Shown: positions 18,703 through 28,351 of the stretch, in pieces
How the letters are laid out: every line of letters begins with the position of its first letter
Numbering within the stretch: the first letter of the stretch is position 1
The notes under the pieces: model-generated
The model's input: only the letters and a program-made list of their open reading frames with translations
Databases searched by the model: none
What the model was told of the DNA's origin: nothing
Made by a program: the position numbers and the translations under genes
Assembly (NCBI GenBank): GCA_963774945.1
Contig: CAVZHA010000027.1
Span: 1,984,001 to 2,048,000 of the forward strand
Source of the DNA: Trebonia sp963774945
GTDB taxonomy: Bacteria > Actinomycetota > Actinomycetes > Streptosporangiales > Streptosporangiaceae
Direction of reading: 5' to 3'
Length of the DNA: 64,000 nucleotides

Positions 18703-18912
18703 TCAGCCCTCCGGGTGGAGGGACATCGGGCCGTACTCCTTGCGGGTGTCGTCGAAGAGCGTTACCTGATCGACCCCGCCGTCGACCAGCTCGTGCCAGT
18801 TCTCGCCCAGCCAGCTCTCCGCGTCGCCCTGGCTGGCGAAGATCGTCTCCTGCTGGCCCGCGCCGCCCACCACCGCGCCGTCGGTCTTCTCGTACCGCCA
18901 CGTCCAGGGCAT
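18703..18912 (-). CDS. Conserved small actinobacterial protein (69 aa)
   Basis: This short acidic protein begins MPWTWRYEKTDGAVVGG and ends YGPMSLHPEG. The pattern SQGDAESWLGENWHELVDGG followed by VDQVTLFDD is conserved in small uncharacterised actinobacterial proteins. It has no membrane segment or metal motif. Function is unknown; the family is recognised only by overall pattern. It faces the DUF3043 gene, with the hairpin between them. Confidence 0.75.
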   Translation of the reverse strand: MPWTWRYEKTDGAVVGGAGQQETIFASQGDAESWLGENWHELVDGGVDQVTLFDDTRKEYGPMSLHPEG

Positions 18913-19058
18913 CGTGCCGCGCCTCCCGTCTCACTGCAGCGTCATGCTGTCGCGTCAAGCGAGGGTAACACCCCGTCGACCGCTTGCTAGCCGCCTGACC
19001 CGGCACCCCCCTCCTGCGTGGGTCGGCTCAGGCGGCTAGCGCGGTCCACGCGCGGGCG

Positions 19059-19609
19059 TCAGGCGCAGAACAGCACCGCCCAGACGGCCTTGCCTCGGCC
19101 TGCGACCGGGGACCAGCCCCAGACGTCACTCAGCGCGTCCACCATCTGCAGCCCGCGGCCCGACTCCTCGACCGAGCGCCGGCACCTTGAGCACGGGGGC
19201 CGAGTCGCTCGGGTCGAGCACGGCGCAGATCACCTCGCCGTTGCGGCGCAGCAGCCGCAGCCCCAGCCCCTCGGCCGACTGCCTGCGCTGCGACGGCACC
19301 GCCGCCACGGCCGCCGCGTGCGTGACGGCGTTGGCGACGAACTCGCCGACGATGGTCTCCGCGTCCTCGGCCAGGAAGGCCAGCCCCCAGTCGCGCAGGG
19401 TGGATCTGGTCAGGCGGCGGGCCGCGCGCGCGGACTGCGGGCCGCGCGACAGCGGGCAGCCGACCGCGGTCGGCGAGTCCCACCAGTCGGCGGGCATCCG
19501 CATCATCCGCGGCCGCCGGGCCGCCGGTTCAGGCCGGGATACGACCGTGACGTGGCTCGCCGACGGCAGCGTGTACGCGCGTGCGGGTAGGCAGCTGGGT
19601 CAAGCTCAT
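19059..19609 (-). CDS. Anti-sigma-factor-type ATP-binding protein (HATPase_c_2)
   Basis: This soluble serine-kinase-like ATPase is of the class that binds sigma factors or anti-anti-sigma proteins. The N-box is ETIVGEFVANAVTHA; the later part reads VLDPSDSAPVLKVP and, after a frame break near 19182, GRGLQMVDALSDVWGW, the G-box-like region. The stop is TGA at 19059-19061. The unbroken frame starts at 19506 (MMRMPADWW), but an ATG at 19609 (MSLTQLPTR) becomes the natural start if one base near 19575 is removed. No cognate sigma or anti-anti-sigma gene is adjacent, which is normal for the many stand-alone copies in streptomycete-like genomes. Confidence 0.7.
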
Positions 19610-19702
19610 GGCAACCCCGAGGAGCGTCCAGCGTCATCCGGGTGATTGACGCGCTACACATCTTGCCGCAAAGCTCATGCAGCCGCAAGGCCAGATGCAC
19701 GT

Positions 19703-20566
19703 TCATTTTGCCGTGCAGCTAGCGCCGAGCCCGCTGCTCCGCGCATTTGTGCCGGCCACCACAAGCACCACGATGGCGATCGTCACCCACAGCCCATACT
19801 TCGATATTTCCTGCGCCACGTCGACCGCGCTCTGCCCGAGCGCCCACCCCAGCCCCGCCAGCAGCCCGACCCAGGCCAGCGACCCGATCGCGTCGAGGAT
19901 GAGGAACGTCACCCAGCTCATCCCGGTCCAGCCCGCCGCCGCGTAGACGAGCGCGTTCGGGATCGGCAGGAACGGCGAGAGCACCACCGCCGGCCAGGTG
20001 AGCCAGCGGCCCGAGCGGTTCACCCGGGCGACGAACTTCTGGCTCCGCTTGCCCCGGCCGGAGAACATCTGGATGACCCGCTCGCCCCACAGCCGGCCCG
20101 CCCACCAGTAGATGATGTCGAACTTCATCGGCCGGGGATCCCGAGGATCAGCAGCACCACCAGCGAGCCGTGCCCACTTGCTGGCGAACGCGGCGGCCGA
20201 CACGATCGCCTCGGTCGACCCGTTCAGCAGCACCGACACGAGCGGGTGGGTGCCGACCAGGCTGGCGCGGAACGGCAGCAGGGCCAGGTAGTAGACCCCG
20301 CTGAGGGTGATCGCCCCCCAGCAGGCGATGTCCACCCGGCGCGGCTTGCCCTGCCAGGGCAGGTTCGCGTTGGCCCACGGATCCTTGGCCTTGACCGGAT
20401 CGTCACCCTCGGCGCCCGGATCGCCGGCCTCGGCGGCCGGAGGCTCGGGCTGGGCTTGATCGCCGGGTTGGGCGGCGTCGCTGGCCTGCGTTGCTTCTGG
20501 CGCGGGGGCGGTCGGGTCGACCGTGTGCGCCGACACCTCCGCCGCCGCTGTCGGCTCCTCGCTCAC
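19703..20566 (-). CDS. DedA/VTT-family membrane protein
   Basis: This is an integral membrane protein of the DedA family, implicated in lipid transport or membrane potential. A long acidic Pro/Ala-rich N-terminus (about 85 residues) precedes the membrane domain with ITLSGVYYLALLPF, MKFDIIYWWAGRLWGE and the conserved FLPIPNALVYAAAGWTGM. The last helix is LWVTIAIVVLVVAGT. Between about 20140 and 20190 the frame reads nonsense (WARLAGGAADPRDP); shifting frame there restores SLVVLLILGIPG, so two compensating base errors probably lie inside this otherwise open gene. Function is by family only. Confidence 0.8.
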   Translation of the reverse strand: MSEEPTAAAEVSAHTVDPTAPAPEATQASDAAQPGDQAQPEPPAAEAGDPGAEGDDPVKAKDPWANANLPWQGKPRRVDIACWGAITLSGVYYLALLPFRASLVGTHPLVSVLLNGSTEAIVSAAAFASKWARLAGGAADPRDPRPMKFDIIYWWAGRLWGERVIQMFSGRGKRSQKFVARVNRSGRWLTWPAVVLSPFLPIPNALVYAAAGWTGMSWVTFLILDAIGSLAWVGLLAGLGWALGQSAVDVAQEISKYGLWVTIAIVVLVVAGTNARSSGLGASCTAK

Positions 20567-20620
20567 GCGCTCACGTTATCCGCTGATCGGGGGCAACGGG
20601 GTCGGTGGAGGCAGCGCAAC

Positions 20621-20739
20621 GGTCCGTTAGATAAAAGGCAGTGGCGATCTTGATCTTGATCTTGAGACGCGAGAACCCCGCCGACGTCCGGAGAAGCGAA
20701 GATCAAAATCGCTTGTCCGAACGGTCGCGGGGTTCCTCG
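20621..20739. terminator. Repeat copy C and terminator-like double hairpin after gltA
   Basis: GGTCCGTTAGATAAAA leads into GATCTTGATCTTGATCTTGA. Then CGAGAACCCCG (20670-20680) pairs with CGGGGTTCCTCG (20728-20739, one bulge), enclosing the inner hairpin AAGCGA...TCGCTT (20695-20713). It lies 43 bp past the gltA stop and probably ends that transcript. Confidence 0.6.
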
Positions 20740-20781
20740 TAACGGCCGGTTTCTTCCCGGCACTGGCCGGGGCCTGGAAGA

Positions 20782-22089
20782 CTAGCGCTTCTCCATGGCG
20801 ACGAAGTCGCGCTCGACCGGGCCGGTGTAGACCTGACGCGGGCGGGCGATCTTGGTCGCCGGGTCGTGCAGCATCTCCTTGTAGTGCGCGAGCCAGCCGG
20901 GCAGGCGGCCGATCGCGAACAGCACCGTGAACATGTCGGTCGGGAAGCCCATCGCGCGGTAGATCAGGCCGGTGTAGAAGTCGACGTTCGGGTACAGCTT
21001 GCGGCTGATGAAGTAGTCGTCCTTCAGCGCCACTTCCTCGAGCTGCATGGCCAGGTCGAGCAGGTGGTCGTTGGGCGCGAGCTTGGGCAGCAGCCGGTCG
21101 GCGGCCGCCTTGACGATGCGGGCGCGCGGGTCGTAGTTCTTGTAGACCCGGTGGCCGAAGCCCATCAGCTTGACGCCGGCTTCCTTGTTCTTCACCCGGG
21201 TCACGTAGGAGCTCACGTCGCCGCCCTGCTCGCGAATGTCCTCGAGCATGTCAAGGACGGCCGCGTTGGCGCCGCCGTGCAGCGGGCCCGACAGCGCGTG
21301 CACCCCGGCCGAGATGCTGGCGAACACGTTCGCCTCGCTTGAGCCGACGACCCGGACGGTGGAGGTGGAGCAGTTCTGCTCGTGGTCGGCGTGCAGCACG
21401 AACAGCATGTCCAGGGCCTTGGCGACCTCCGGGTCGACCTGGTAGTCCTCGACCGGGAGGCCGAAGGTCATCCGCAGGAAGTTCTCGGTCAGGGTCAGCG
21501 AGTTGTCCGGGTACAGGTACGGCTGGCCGATCGAGCGCTTGTAGAAGTACGCGCCCAGCGTCGGCAGCTTCGCCAGCAGCCGGATCATGGACAGGTCGAC
21601 GTCGGCTTCGTTATGCGGGTCGAGGTGGCCCGGGTAGAAGCTGGACAGCGCCGAAACCGCCGACGATAGCACCGCCATCGGGTGCGCGGTGCGCGGGAAG
21701 GCGCTGAAGAACGTCTTGAAGTCCTCGTCAAGCAGGGTGTGGTGGGTGACCTTCTCGGTGAAGTCGGCCAGCTCATCGGCGGTGGGCAGGGCCCCGTAGA
21801 ACAGCAGGTAGCTGACCTCGAGGAAGCTCGACTTCTCGGCCAGCTGCTCGATCGGGTAGCCGCGGTAGCGGAGGATCCCGGCGTCGCCGTCGATGTAGGT
21901 GATGTCCGAGGAACACGCGGCGGTGTTGACGAAGCCGGGGTCGAGGGTGACCATGCCGGTCGTCGACAGCACCTTGGTCACCTCGATCCCGTCGGATCCC
22001 TCGGTGGCGTGCTTGACGGGCAGGTCGAGCTCAGCGCTGTCGTTGTAGCGCAGGGCGACTTTGCTATTGGCGACCGATGCTGCAGGCAT
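20782..22089 (-). CDS. gltA: Citrate synthase (type II)
   Basis: It condenses acetyl-CoA with oxaloacetate at the entry to the TCA cycle. The sequence is complete and uninterrupted (435 residues). Catalytic regions are visible: the His of LHADHEQNCSTSTVR, the His in MGFGHRVYKNYDPR, and the Asp of NVDFYTGLIYRAMG. ILRYRGYPIEQLAE is the typical small-domain start. A purine-rich AAAGGGA lies about ten bases before the ATG. It is a single gene, divergent to the LLM oxidoreductase, and is followed by a strong hairpin. Confidence 0.97.
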   Translation of the reverse strand: MPAASVANSKVALRYNDSAELDLPVKHATEGSDGIEVTKVLSTTGMVTLDPGFVNTAACSSDITYIDGDAGILRYRGYPIEQLAEKSSFLEVSYLLFYGALPTADELADFTEKVTHHTLLDEDFKTFFSAFPRTAHPMAVLSSAVSALSSFYPGHLDPHNEADVDLSMIRLLAKLPTLGAYFYKRSIGQPYLYPDNSLTLTENFLRMTFGLPVEDYQVDPEVAKALDMLFVLHADHEQNCSTSTVRVVGSSEANVFASISAGVHALSGPLHGGANAAVLDMLEDIREQGGDVSSYVTRVKNKEAGVKLMGFGHRVYKNYDPRARIVKAAADRLLPKLAPNDHLLDLAMQLEEVALKDDYFISRKLYPNVDFYTGLIYRAMGFPTDMFTVLFAIGRLPGWLAHYKEMLHDPATKIARPRQVYTGPVERDFVAMEKR

Positions 22090-22324
22090 TGGCGGTCCCT
22101 TTCACGTTCTGTTACGGGACGCGTACATGGATGTACGGCTGGGATCGCCGGCCGTGGCACCGCCCCGTTGGGGTCCAGAGGTCTATACCCAAACGCTAGT
22201 CTCCTGCATGCTTAGGTGAAACCAGGAGGACATAGGACAACGATCACACTGCCGCCTGGGGCGGTCCTTGGGGCTGTCCCTGGTGTGTCCCTGGGGGTGT
22301 TCCTGGCGGGCCTACGATGGGCTC

Positions 22325-23266
22325 ATGAGGTTCGCGATCGGCATTCCGCAGCTCTACCCGGATGGATCGTTCTCCCCGTCGGATTTCAAGGCGTACCTGG
22401 CGCGGGTCGAGGAGCTCGGGGTGTTCGAGAGCGCCTGGACGCAGGAGATGGTGCTCGGCGCGGCCCCGCAGCTCGCGCCGCTCGAGGTCATGACGTACGC
22501 GGCGGCCTGCACAAGCACGCTCCGGCTGGGCTGCACGGTGTTCGTGACCACCCTGCACACCCCGGCCCACCTGGCCAAGGCACTGGCCTCGCTCGACCAG
22601 CTGTCGGTGGGCCGGGTGGAGATCGGGATCGGGTCGGGCGGGCCGCGACGCCCGTTCGCGGCGTTCGGCCTGTCGCCGGAGCGGTGGCTGCCGCGCTTCA
22701 CCGAGGGCGTCGAGCTGATGAAGGCGCTCTGGACGGAGCCGTCGGTGACCTTCGACGGGGAGTTCTGGCAGCTCGAAGACACCGCGATGGAGCCTAAGCC
22801 GCTGCAGAAGCCGTATCCGCGGCTCTGGTTCGGCGGGTCGGCGCCCGCCGCCGTGCGCCGCGGGGTGCGGCTGTGCGACGGGTTCTTCGGCGCCGGGTCC
22901 TCGGCCACGGGCGCGTTCGCGTCGCAGGTCGCGGTCGTCCGGGAGACGCTGGCGGACGACCCGGCCGGGCGTCGGGTGGGGTTCGGGCCGGGCGAGTTCC
23001 CGATCGCGAAGCGGGTCTACATCGCGATCGACCCGTCGTCAGGCTCGCGGGCGCGCGATCGGATGAACGAGGCGCTCGCCCGGGTGTACGGCGCCCGGGT
23101 GCCCGCGATCGAGTCGGCCGCGGTCGCCGGGACGGTGGACGAGTGCCTGGCTGGCGTCAAGGCGGTGGTCGAGGCGGGGGCGGAGATGATCTTGTTCACG
23201 CCGCTCTACGGGAACTTCGAGCACCTGGAGCTGATCGCCGGCGAGATCATCCCCGGCCTGGGGTAG
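22325..23266 (+). CDS. LLM-class (F420-dependent type) oxidoreductase
   Basis: This is a TIM-barrel flavin-like oxidoreductase of the luciferase-like family; actinobacterial members usually use coenzyme F420. The start at ATG 22325 gives MRFAIGIPQLYPDG. The conserved strand LRLGCTVFVTTLHTP, followed by LASLDQLSVGRVEIGIGSGG, and the later WFGGSAPAAVRRGVRLCDG are typical. Length is 313 residues and unbroken. It is followed after 78 bp by an isochorismatase-like gene on the same strand; a joint catabolic role is possible but unproven. The substrate is unknown. Confidence 0.88.
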   Translation: MRFAIGIPQLYPDGSFSPSDFKAYLARVEELGVFESAWTQEMVLGAAPQLAPLEVMTYAAACTSTLRLGCTVFVTTLHTPAHLAKALASLDQLSVGRVEIGIGSGGPRRPFAAFGLSPERWLPRFTEGVELMKALWTEPSVTFDGEFWQLEDTAMEPKPLQKPYPRLWFGGSAPAAVRRGVRLCDGFFGAGSSATGAFASQVAVVRETLADDPAGRRVGFGPGEFPIAKRVYIAIDPSSGSRARDRMNEALARVYGARVPAIESAAVAGTVDECLAGVKAVVEAGAEMILFTPLYGNFEHLELIAGEIIPGLG

Positions 23267-23344
23267 GCGGCGCGCGTTCCTACTCCCCCGGCGGCCGGGA
23301 TGTTAGCGTGAACGCGACCCCTGCGCCCGGAAGGAGCTCTGGCG

Positions 23345-23992
23345 ATGTCCGCTGATAGCTATGCCCTGCTCGTGGTCGACATGCAGAACGGGTTCTGTCA
23401 TCCCGAGGGGTCGTTCCCCCGGATCGGGCGCGGGCTCGAGGGCGCGATGGACGCGGTCGCCGCTGCTGCGGTGGCGGTCGGGCAGGCGCGCCGGGCCGGG
23501 GTCCCGGTCGTGTTCACCCGGCACGTCTACCGGCCCGGGCGGCCCGACGAGGGGGCGGCCCTGATCGGGAACAGCCCGGAGCTGGCGGGGGTGTCGGGCC
23601 TGGCCGCCGGGAGCTGGGACGCCGAGGTGTGCGCGGAGCTCGGCTGCGGCCCCGACGACCTGGTGGTGGACAAGGTCCGCTTCGACGCGTTCCAGTGGAC
23701 CTCGCTCGAGCCGCTGCTGCGCGGTCTCGGCGTCGGCGCGCTGATGATCTGCGGCGTCGTCACCAACATCTGCGTGGAGACGACCGCGCGCTCGGCGTTC
23801 ATGCGGGACTTCCCGGTCACGCTGCTTGCGGACTGCTGCGCGGCCAAGACCCGCCGGCTGCACGACCTGTCGATCGAGGTGCTCAGCAGCTACGAGCTGG
23901 CCGAGATAGCGAGCGTCACGGGCGGCTTCGACGCGGGCAGGCCGCTCGGCCGCGCGGGCCGCCTGACGTCGCCGGTGCTCGCGCCCGCCTAG
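23345..23992 (+). CDS. Isochorismatase-family cysteine hydrolase
   Basis: This is an amidase or nicotinamidase-like hydrolase with the Asp-Lys-Cys triad: Asp in LLVVDMQNGF, Lys in VVDKVRFDAF, and Cys in GVVTNICVETTARSA. The start ATG 23345 follows the clear ribosome site GGAAGGAG. At 215 residues and unbroken, it matches the family length. Substrate possibilities include nicotinamide, N-carbamoyl compounds or isochorismate; nothing here decides. The stop overlaps the end of the convergent DUF3054 gene by four bases. Confidence 0.9.
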   Translation: MSADSYALLVVDMQNGFCHPEGSFPRIGRGLEGAMDAVAAAAVAVGQARRAGVPVVFTRHVYRPGRPDEGAALIGNSPELAGVSGLAAGSWDAEVCAELGCGPDDLVVDKVRFDAFQWTSLEPLLRGLGVGALMICGVVTNICVETTARSAFMRDFPVTLLADCCAAKTRRLHDLSIEVLSSYELAEIASVTGGFDAGRPLGRAGRLTSPVLAPA

Positions 23993-24411
23993 CGGCGGGT
24001 CTTCCTGGCCGTCTGGGCGATCTGGGTGGTGTGGGCGGTGTGGGCCGTTTGGGTGCGCCGGGTCGACGGGGCGAGCCGGGCAAGCAGCCGCCAGCCGAGC
24101 AGGAACAGGGCGAGGAACACGAGCGCGACGGCGATGAACGCGACCGCGGTGCCCTGACCGGAGACGACCCGGAAGATCATGCCCAGCGCCACCGCGGCGA
24201 GCCAGATCACCAGGCCCTCGGGGCGGATCGCCAGCGGCCGGCGCCAGCCGCGGGCCGCCAGCCAGCCGATGCCGAGCCCGGCCAGGAAGGGCCAGGCGGT
24301 CGAGGCGATGCCGGCCAGGCTCTCGCCCTTGGTGTGGCTGGCCCGGCCGATGATCACGAAGATGAGCACGCAGCAGACGTCGAGCACCACCGCTAGCCTG
24401 GCCGAACGCAT
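23989..24411 (-). CDS. DUF3054 membrane protein
   Basis: This four-helix membrane protein of unknown function is widespread in actinobacteria. The first helix follows MRSARLAVVLDVCCVLIFVI with the conserved IGRASHTKGES, then FLAGLGIGWLAARGWRRP and IWLAAVALGMIFRVVSGQGT. The C-terminus is an odd Thr/Ala/His repeat (TAHTAHTTQIAQTARKTRR), encoded by a short repetitive DNA tract. Length is 140 residues. Identification rests on the conserved first loop and helix pattern. Confidence 0.85.
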   Translation of the reverse strand: MRSARLAVVLDVCCVLIFVIIGRASHTKGESLAGIASTAWPFLAGLGIGWLAARGWRRPLAIRPEGLVIWLAAVALGMIFRVVSGQGTAVAFIAVALVFLALFLLGWRLLARLAPSTRRTQTAHTAHTTQIAQTARKTRR

Positions 24412-24582
24412 AACGGACAGCCTAGCGGCAGTGGCGGGGCGGCGCGGGCGGGCGGCGGGTGTCCGTTATGGCCGGGTACGGGCGGGCGCACGCCCGCGGC
24501 CGGGCGCGGCTGCAATCACAGTGGTCGAATTCTGTTGCCTCCGGCGCATCGCCTTTTCCGGTAATGGGACGATCATGGATAG

Positions 24583-25697
24583 ATGGGTACCTGGGTGTTG
24601 CGCCTGGCCAATGACGGTCAGGGCCCGCGACTCGCGGTGAAGGACTGCATCGACGTGGCGGGCGTGCCGACGACGGCAGGGTGTCCCGTCGTGGCCGAGA
24701 TGGCCGAGCCGGCCGAGATCGACGCGGCGGTGGTGGCGTCCGCCCGCGAGGGCGGCGCGCGGATCGTCGGCAAGACCGGGCTGACCGAGCTGTGCTGGTC
24801 GGCCAACGGGGTGAACCACTGGTCGGGCACGCCGGTGAACCCGCGTGACCCCCGGCGGCTGCCGGGCGGGTCGTCGTCCGGGTCGGCGGTGGCGGTGGCG
24901 ACCGGGGAGGCCGACGTCGCCTTCGGCACCGACACCGGCGGGTCGGTCCGCATCCCGGCCGCCTGCTGCGGTATCACCGGGCTGAAGACCACGCACGGCC
25001 GGATCTCGGTCAAGGGGGTCTACCCGCTCGCCCCGTCGCTGGACACCGTCGGCCCGCTGGGCGCGGACGTGGCCGCCGTCGAGCTCGGCATGCGGCTGCT
25101 CGAGCCCGCGTTCGCGACCCCGCCCGCGCCCGCCGCCCTGGTGGCGGGCCGACTGACCGTCGTCGGGCTCGACGGCGGGGTCGACCCGGCCGTTGACGCC
25201 GCGGTCGACCAGGCCCTGCGCGCGGCGGGGGTCGCGGTCACGCTACTGCCCGCGCTCGACGTCGGCGAGCTGCTCGAGGCGTCCGGGGTGCTCATCGATT
25301 CCGAGGGGTTCCGGGTCAACGCCTATCTGATGCAGTACCTGAAGCAGCTCAGCCCGCACGTGCGGCGGAACCTGGAGCGCGGCGCCCGGCTGGGGCGCGG
25401 CGACCGCGCCGCCGCCGAGCGGATCAGGGCGGCGACCCGCGACCGGCTTCGAGTCGCTGCTGGCCGACTTCCCGGTGCTGGTGCTGCCGACCCTCGCGGC
25501 CTCGCCTCCGCTGCTCGGCGCGCGCGGCTTCGCGCTGACCGCGCTGACCGTGGCCGCCAACCTGGCCGGGCTGCCCGCGCTGTCGCTGCCGGTGCCCGCG
25601 CCCAGCCGACGTGATCGCGTCTATGCAGGTCATCGGGCGTTCGGAGGAGCAGGTAGTGGCGTTCGGGCGGGTAATCGAGGCCGCCGTCCGGGGGTGA
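24583..25697 (+). CDS. Amidase (amidase-signature family)
   Basis: It hydrolyses an amide bond by a Ser-cisSer-Lys triad. Lys lies in PRLAVKDCIDVAG, and the Ser-rich signature is LPGGSSSGSAVAVATGEAD with the second serine in GTDTGGSVRIPAACCG. The frame breaks near 25447 (one extra C before TTCGAG) and near 25607 (extra C after CCCAGC). With both removed the end reads SADVIASMQVIGRSEEQVV to TGA at 25695. At about 370 residues it is somewhat short for the family. It is followed after 160 bp by the ALDH pair. The substrate is unknown. Confidence 0.85.
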
Positions 25698-25854
25698 CTT
25701 CCGCGAGAGCGCCGCCCGCCGGGTGGCGGCCGCTGTTAAGCTTCCGGTCACGCTCGCGATGCTTGCGATGGCTGGCAGCGGGGCTGCGGCGTACGGCAGG
25801 TCGGGGTCAAGCCCGCCCGCTTCCTGACGGCGGACTGGACAGTGGGTTTGAACA

Positions 25855-27300
25855 ATGCGGTTTGAGTACGCTGCAGCCCAGGAGACGCGCACGCTTGCGG
25901 CGTTGCGTGACTCCTACGGGCTGTTCATCGGGGGCTCGTTCGCGGCCGGGGCATCGGTGTTCAAGACGATCTCGCCCGCCACCGAGGAAGTTCTGGCCGA
26001 GGTGACGCACGGGGCGACCGAGGACGTGGACCGGGCGGTGCTGGCCGCCCGGCAGGCCTACGAGCGGGTCTGGTCGGCAATGCCGGGGCGGGCCAGGTCC
26101 AGGTACCTGTTCACGATCGCGCGGCTGATCAGGGAGCGGGCGGGCGAGCTCGCCTTCCTCGAGACGCTCGACGGCGGCAGGCCGATCAGGCAGATCCGCG
26201 AGGTGGACGTCCCGCTGGCGGCCGCGCATTTCTTCTACCACGCCGGCTGGGCCGACAAGCTGGGGTACGCCGGGTTCGGGCCGTCGCCCCGCCCGCTCGG
26301 CGTGGTCGGCCAGGTCATCTCCTGGAGTTCGCCCCTGCTGATGCTGGCGTGGCAGGTCGCGCCCGCCCTCGCCTGCGGGAACACCGTCATCCTGAAGCCC
26401 TCGGAGGCGACGCCGCTGACCGCGCTCGCGTTCGCCGAGATCTGCCGGCAGGCCGACCTGCCGCCCGGGGTGGTCAACGTGGTGACCGGCGACGGCACCA
26501 CCGGCCAGCTGGTGGCGGGCCATCCGGGGCTTGACAAGGTCGCGTTCACCGGATCGGCCGAGGTCGGCAAGGAAATCGCCAAGGCCTGCGCGCTGTCGGG
26601 CAAGCCGCTGACGCTCAAGCTCGGCGGCACCGCGGTGAACATCGTCTGCGCGGACGCTGACGTCGAGGCGGCGGCCGGCGGGATCGTGGCCGGGGTATTC
26701 GTCGATCAGGGCCACGTCTGCTGCGCCGGGTCGCGGGTGCTGGTCGAGGCGCCGGCCCGCGACGAGCTGGTCGCGGCGCTGCGGCGGCGGATGAGCGCGC
26801 TGCGGCTGGGCGACCCGCTCGACGCCAACACCGACGTCGGCGCGGTCATCTCCCGCGCCCAGCTCGACAAGGTCAGCGAGCTGGTCGCCTCGGGCGAGGC
26901 CGAGGGCGCGCAGCGCTGGTCGCCGCCGTGCCCGCTGCCCGACCGCGGGTTCTGGTTCCCGCCGACGGCGTTCACCGAGGTGGCGGACGCGCACCGGATC
27001 GGCAGCGCGGAACTGGCGGGGCCGGTGCTGACCGTGTCGGCGTTCGACTCGCCGGCCGAGGCGGTCGAGCGGGCGGGCGGCACCCGCTACGGGCTGGCGG
27101 CCGGCGTCTGGACCCGGCGGGGCGCCCTGGCCGGCTGGCTGGCGTCCCGGCTGCGGACCGGGGTGGTCTGGACGAACGCGTTCAACCGGTTCGACCCGGC
27201 GGCGCCGTTCGGCGGCTACCGGGAGGCGGGCTTCGGCACCGACGGCGGCAGGCACGGCCTCGAGGCCTATCTCGACCTGCCCGGCGGGGTCGATGTCTGA
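25855..27300 (+). CDS. Aldehyde dehydrogenase-family protein with altered active site
   Basis: This is an NAD(P)-binding ALDH-fold protein, 481 residues and uninterrupted. The nucleotide fold is clear (VAPALACGNTVILKPSEATP, FTGSAEVGKEI), and the catalytic Cys is present in DQGHVCCAGSR. Two residues usually essential are changed: the oxyanion Asn of the PWNFP motif is replaced (VISWSSPLLML), and the general-base Glu of LELGG is Lys here (TLKLGGTAVNI). The gene overlaps the following short ALDH-like gene by eight bases, so the two are coupled. In other actinobacteria, from memory, such pairs lie near deoC. Whether it still oxidises aldehydes is uncertain. Confidence 0.85.
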   Translation: MRFEYAAAQETRTLAALRDSYGLFIGGSFAAGASVFKTISPATEEVLAEVTHGATEDVDRAVLAARQAYERVWSAMPGRARSRYLFTIARLIRERAGELAFLETLDGGRPIRQIREVDVPLAAAHFFYHAGWADKLGYAGFGPSPRPLGVVGQVISWSSPLLMLAWQVAPALACGNTVILKPSEATPLTALAFAEICRQADLPPGVVNVVTGDGTTGQLVAGHPGLDKVAFTGSAEVGKEIAKACALSGKPLTLKLGGTAVNIVCADADVEAAAGGIVAGVFVDQGHVCCAGSRVLVEAPARDELVAALRRRMSALRLGDPLDANTDVGAVISRAQLDKVSELVASGEAEGAQRWSPPCPLPDRGFWFPPTAFTEVADAHRIGSAELAGPVLTVSAFDSPAEAVERAGGTRYGLAAGVWTRRGALAGWLASRLRTGVVWTNAFNRFDPAAPFGGYREAGFGTDGGRHGLEAYLDLPGGVDV

Positions 27301-28157
27301 GGTCGCCCTCCGCACCACCTACCGGCTCCGCATCGGCGGCGCGTTCCGCCGCTCGGAGAGCGGCCGCACGTTCGAGGTCCGCGGCGCCGACGGCCGGTAC
27401 CTCGCCAACGCGGCGCTCGCCTCCGGCCGCGACGTCCGTGACGCGGTGGCGGCCGCGCGCACGGCGTTCCCCGAGTGGTCCGGCTCGAGCGCCTACCACC
27501 GGGGGCAGCAGCTGTTCCGGGTGGCCGAGATCATCGCCGACCACCGCGCCCGGTTCGCCGACGAGATCGGCCGCGCCGTCGGCGTCCCCGCCGCGACGGC
27601 CTACGCGGAGGTGGACGCGGCGGTCGACCGCTGGCTCTGGTACACCGGCTGGACCGACAAGATCGCCCAGGTCCGGGGCGGCGCCAACCCGGTGACCGGC
27701 CCCTATGTCAACATCACGGTGCCCGAGCCGGCCGGGGTGGTGGCGGTGCTCGCCCCGCAGGACGAGCCCGCTGCTCGGGCTGGTCAGCGTCCTCGCGCCC
27801 GCGATCGCGGGGGGCAACACGTCGGTCGTGGTCGCCAGCGAACGGTACCCGCTGCCCGCGCTCGGCCTGGCCGAGGTCTGCGCCGCCGCCCGGCTGCCGG
27901 ACGGGGTCGTGAACGTGCTCACCGGCGAGGTCGCCGAGGTGGCGCCGTGGCTGGCCGCGCACCAGGACGTGAACGCGATCGACCTGGCGGGCGCGCCGGG
28001 CGCGCTCGCGGACGACCTGGCGGTGGCGGCGGCGGGGACGCTCAAGCGCGTGGTCCGGCTGCCCGACGCCGACTGGACGGCCGAGCCGGGGCTTGACCGG
28101 ATGTTCGGCACGCTGGAGAGCAAGACCGTGTGGCATCCGGTGAGCCCCGGCCTCTGA
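27293..28157 (+). CDS. Truncated ALDH-fold protein without catalytic domain
   Basis: It begins ATG TCT GAG inside the last codons of the previous gene. The N-terminal half is a normal ALDH start (YRLRIGGAFRRSESGRTFE, then LFRVAEIIADHRARFADEIG) and the Rossmann region continues with LVSVLAPAIAGGNTSVVVAS and LPDGVVNVLTGEVAEV. There is no catalytic Cys segment: the protein ends after about 288 residues at WHPVSPGL. One frame break near 27767 (extra C in GAGCCCG) is easily repaired. It probably pairs with its neighbour as a non-catalytic partner; similar short partners occur in other actinobacteria, so this does not look like decay. Confidence 0.8.
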
Positions 28158-28277
28158 CGCGGCCTCTGCGCGGCCGCTGATCGTCCGGCGACGGCCGGAC
28201 TCGATCGGATGTGGCTGGAGGGCCGGTGCGCTGCCTACGGGGCGGGCCCGCCGGCGGCAAGCGTCGGGCATCGTTAA

Positions 28278-28306
28278 TTGTCATTAATCGTTCGTTTGTA
28301 TGTAAC
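28278..28306 (+). promoter_or_regulatory. Promoter of the glycosyltransferase gene
   Basis: TTGTCA (28278-28283) and TGTAAC (28301-28306) are separated by 17 bases in an AT-rich patch, about 45 bp before the ATG at 28352. TTAAT and ATTAA flank the -35 as a short inverted repeat. Confidence 0.5.
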
Positions 28307-28351
28307 GGCGCTGTGGCTAATTTCGAACACCGGACGGGCGATCTTGAAGAC

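Noticed and set aside
25807..27318. Open minus-strand frame of 503 codons
   Set aside because: It is antisense to the uninterrupted ALDH gene and composed of Arg/Asp/Gln shadow codons.
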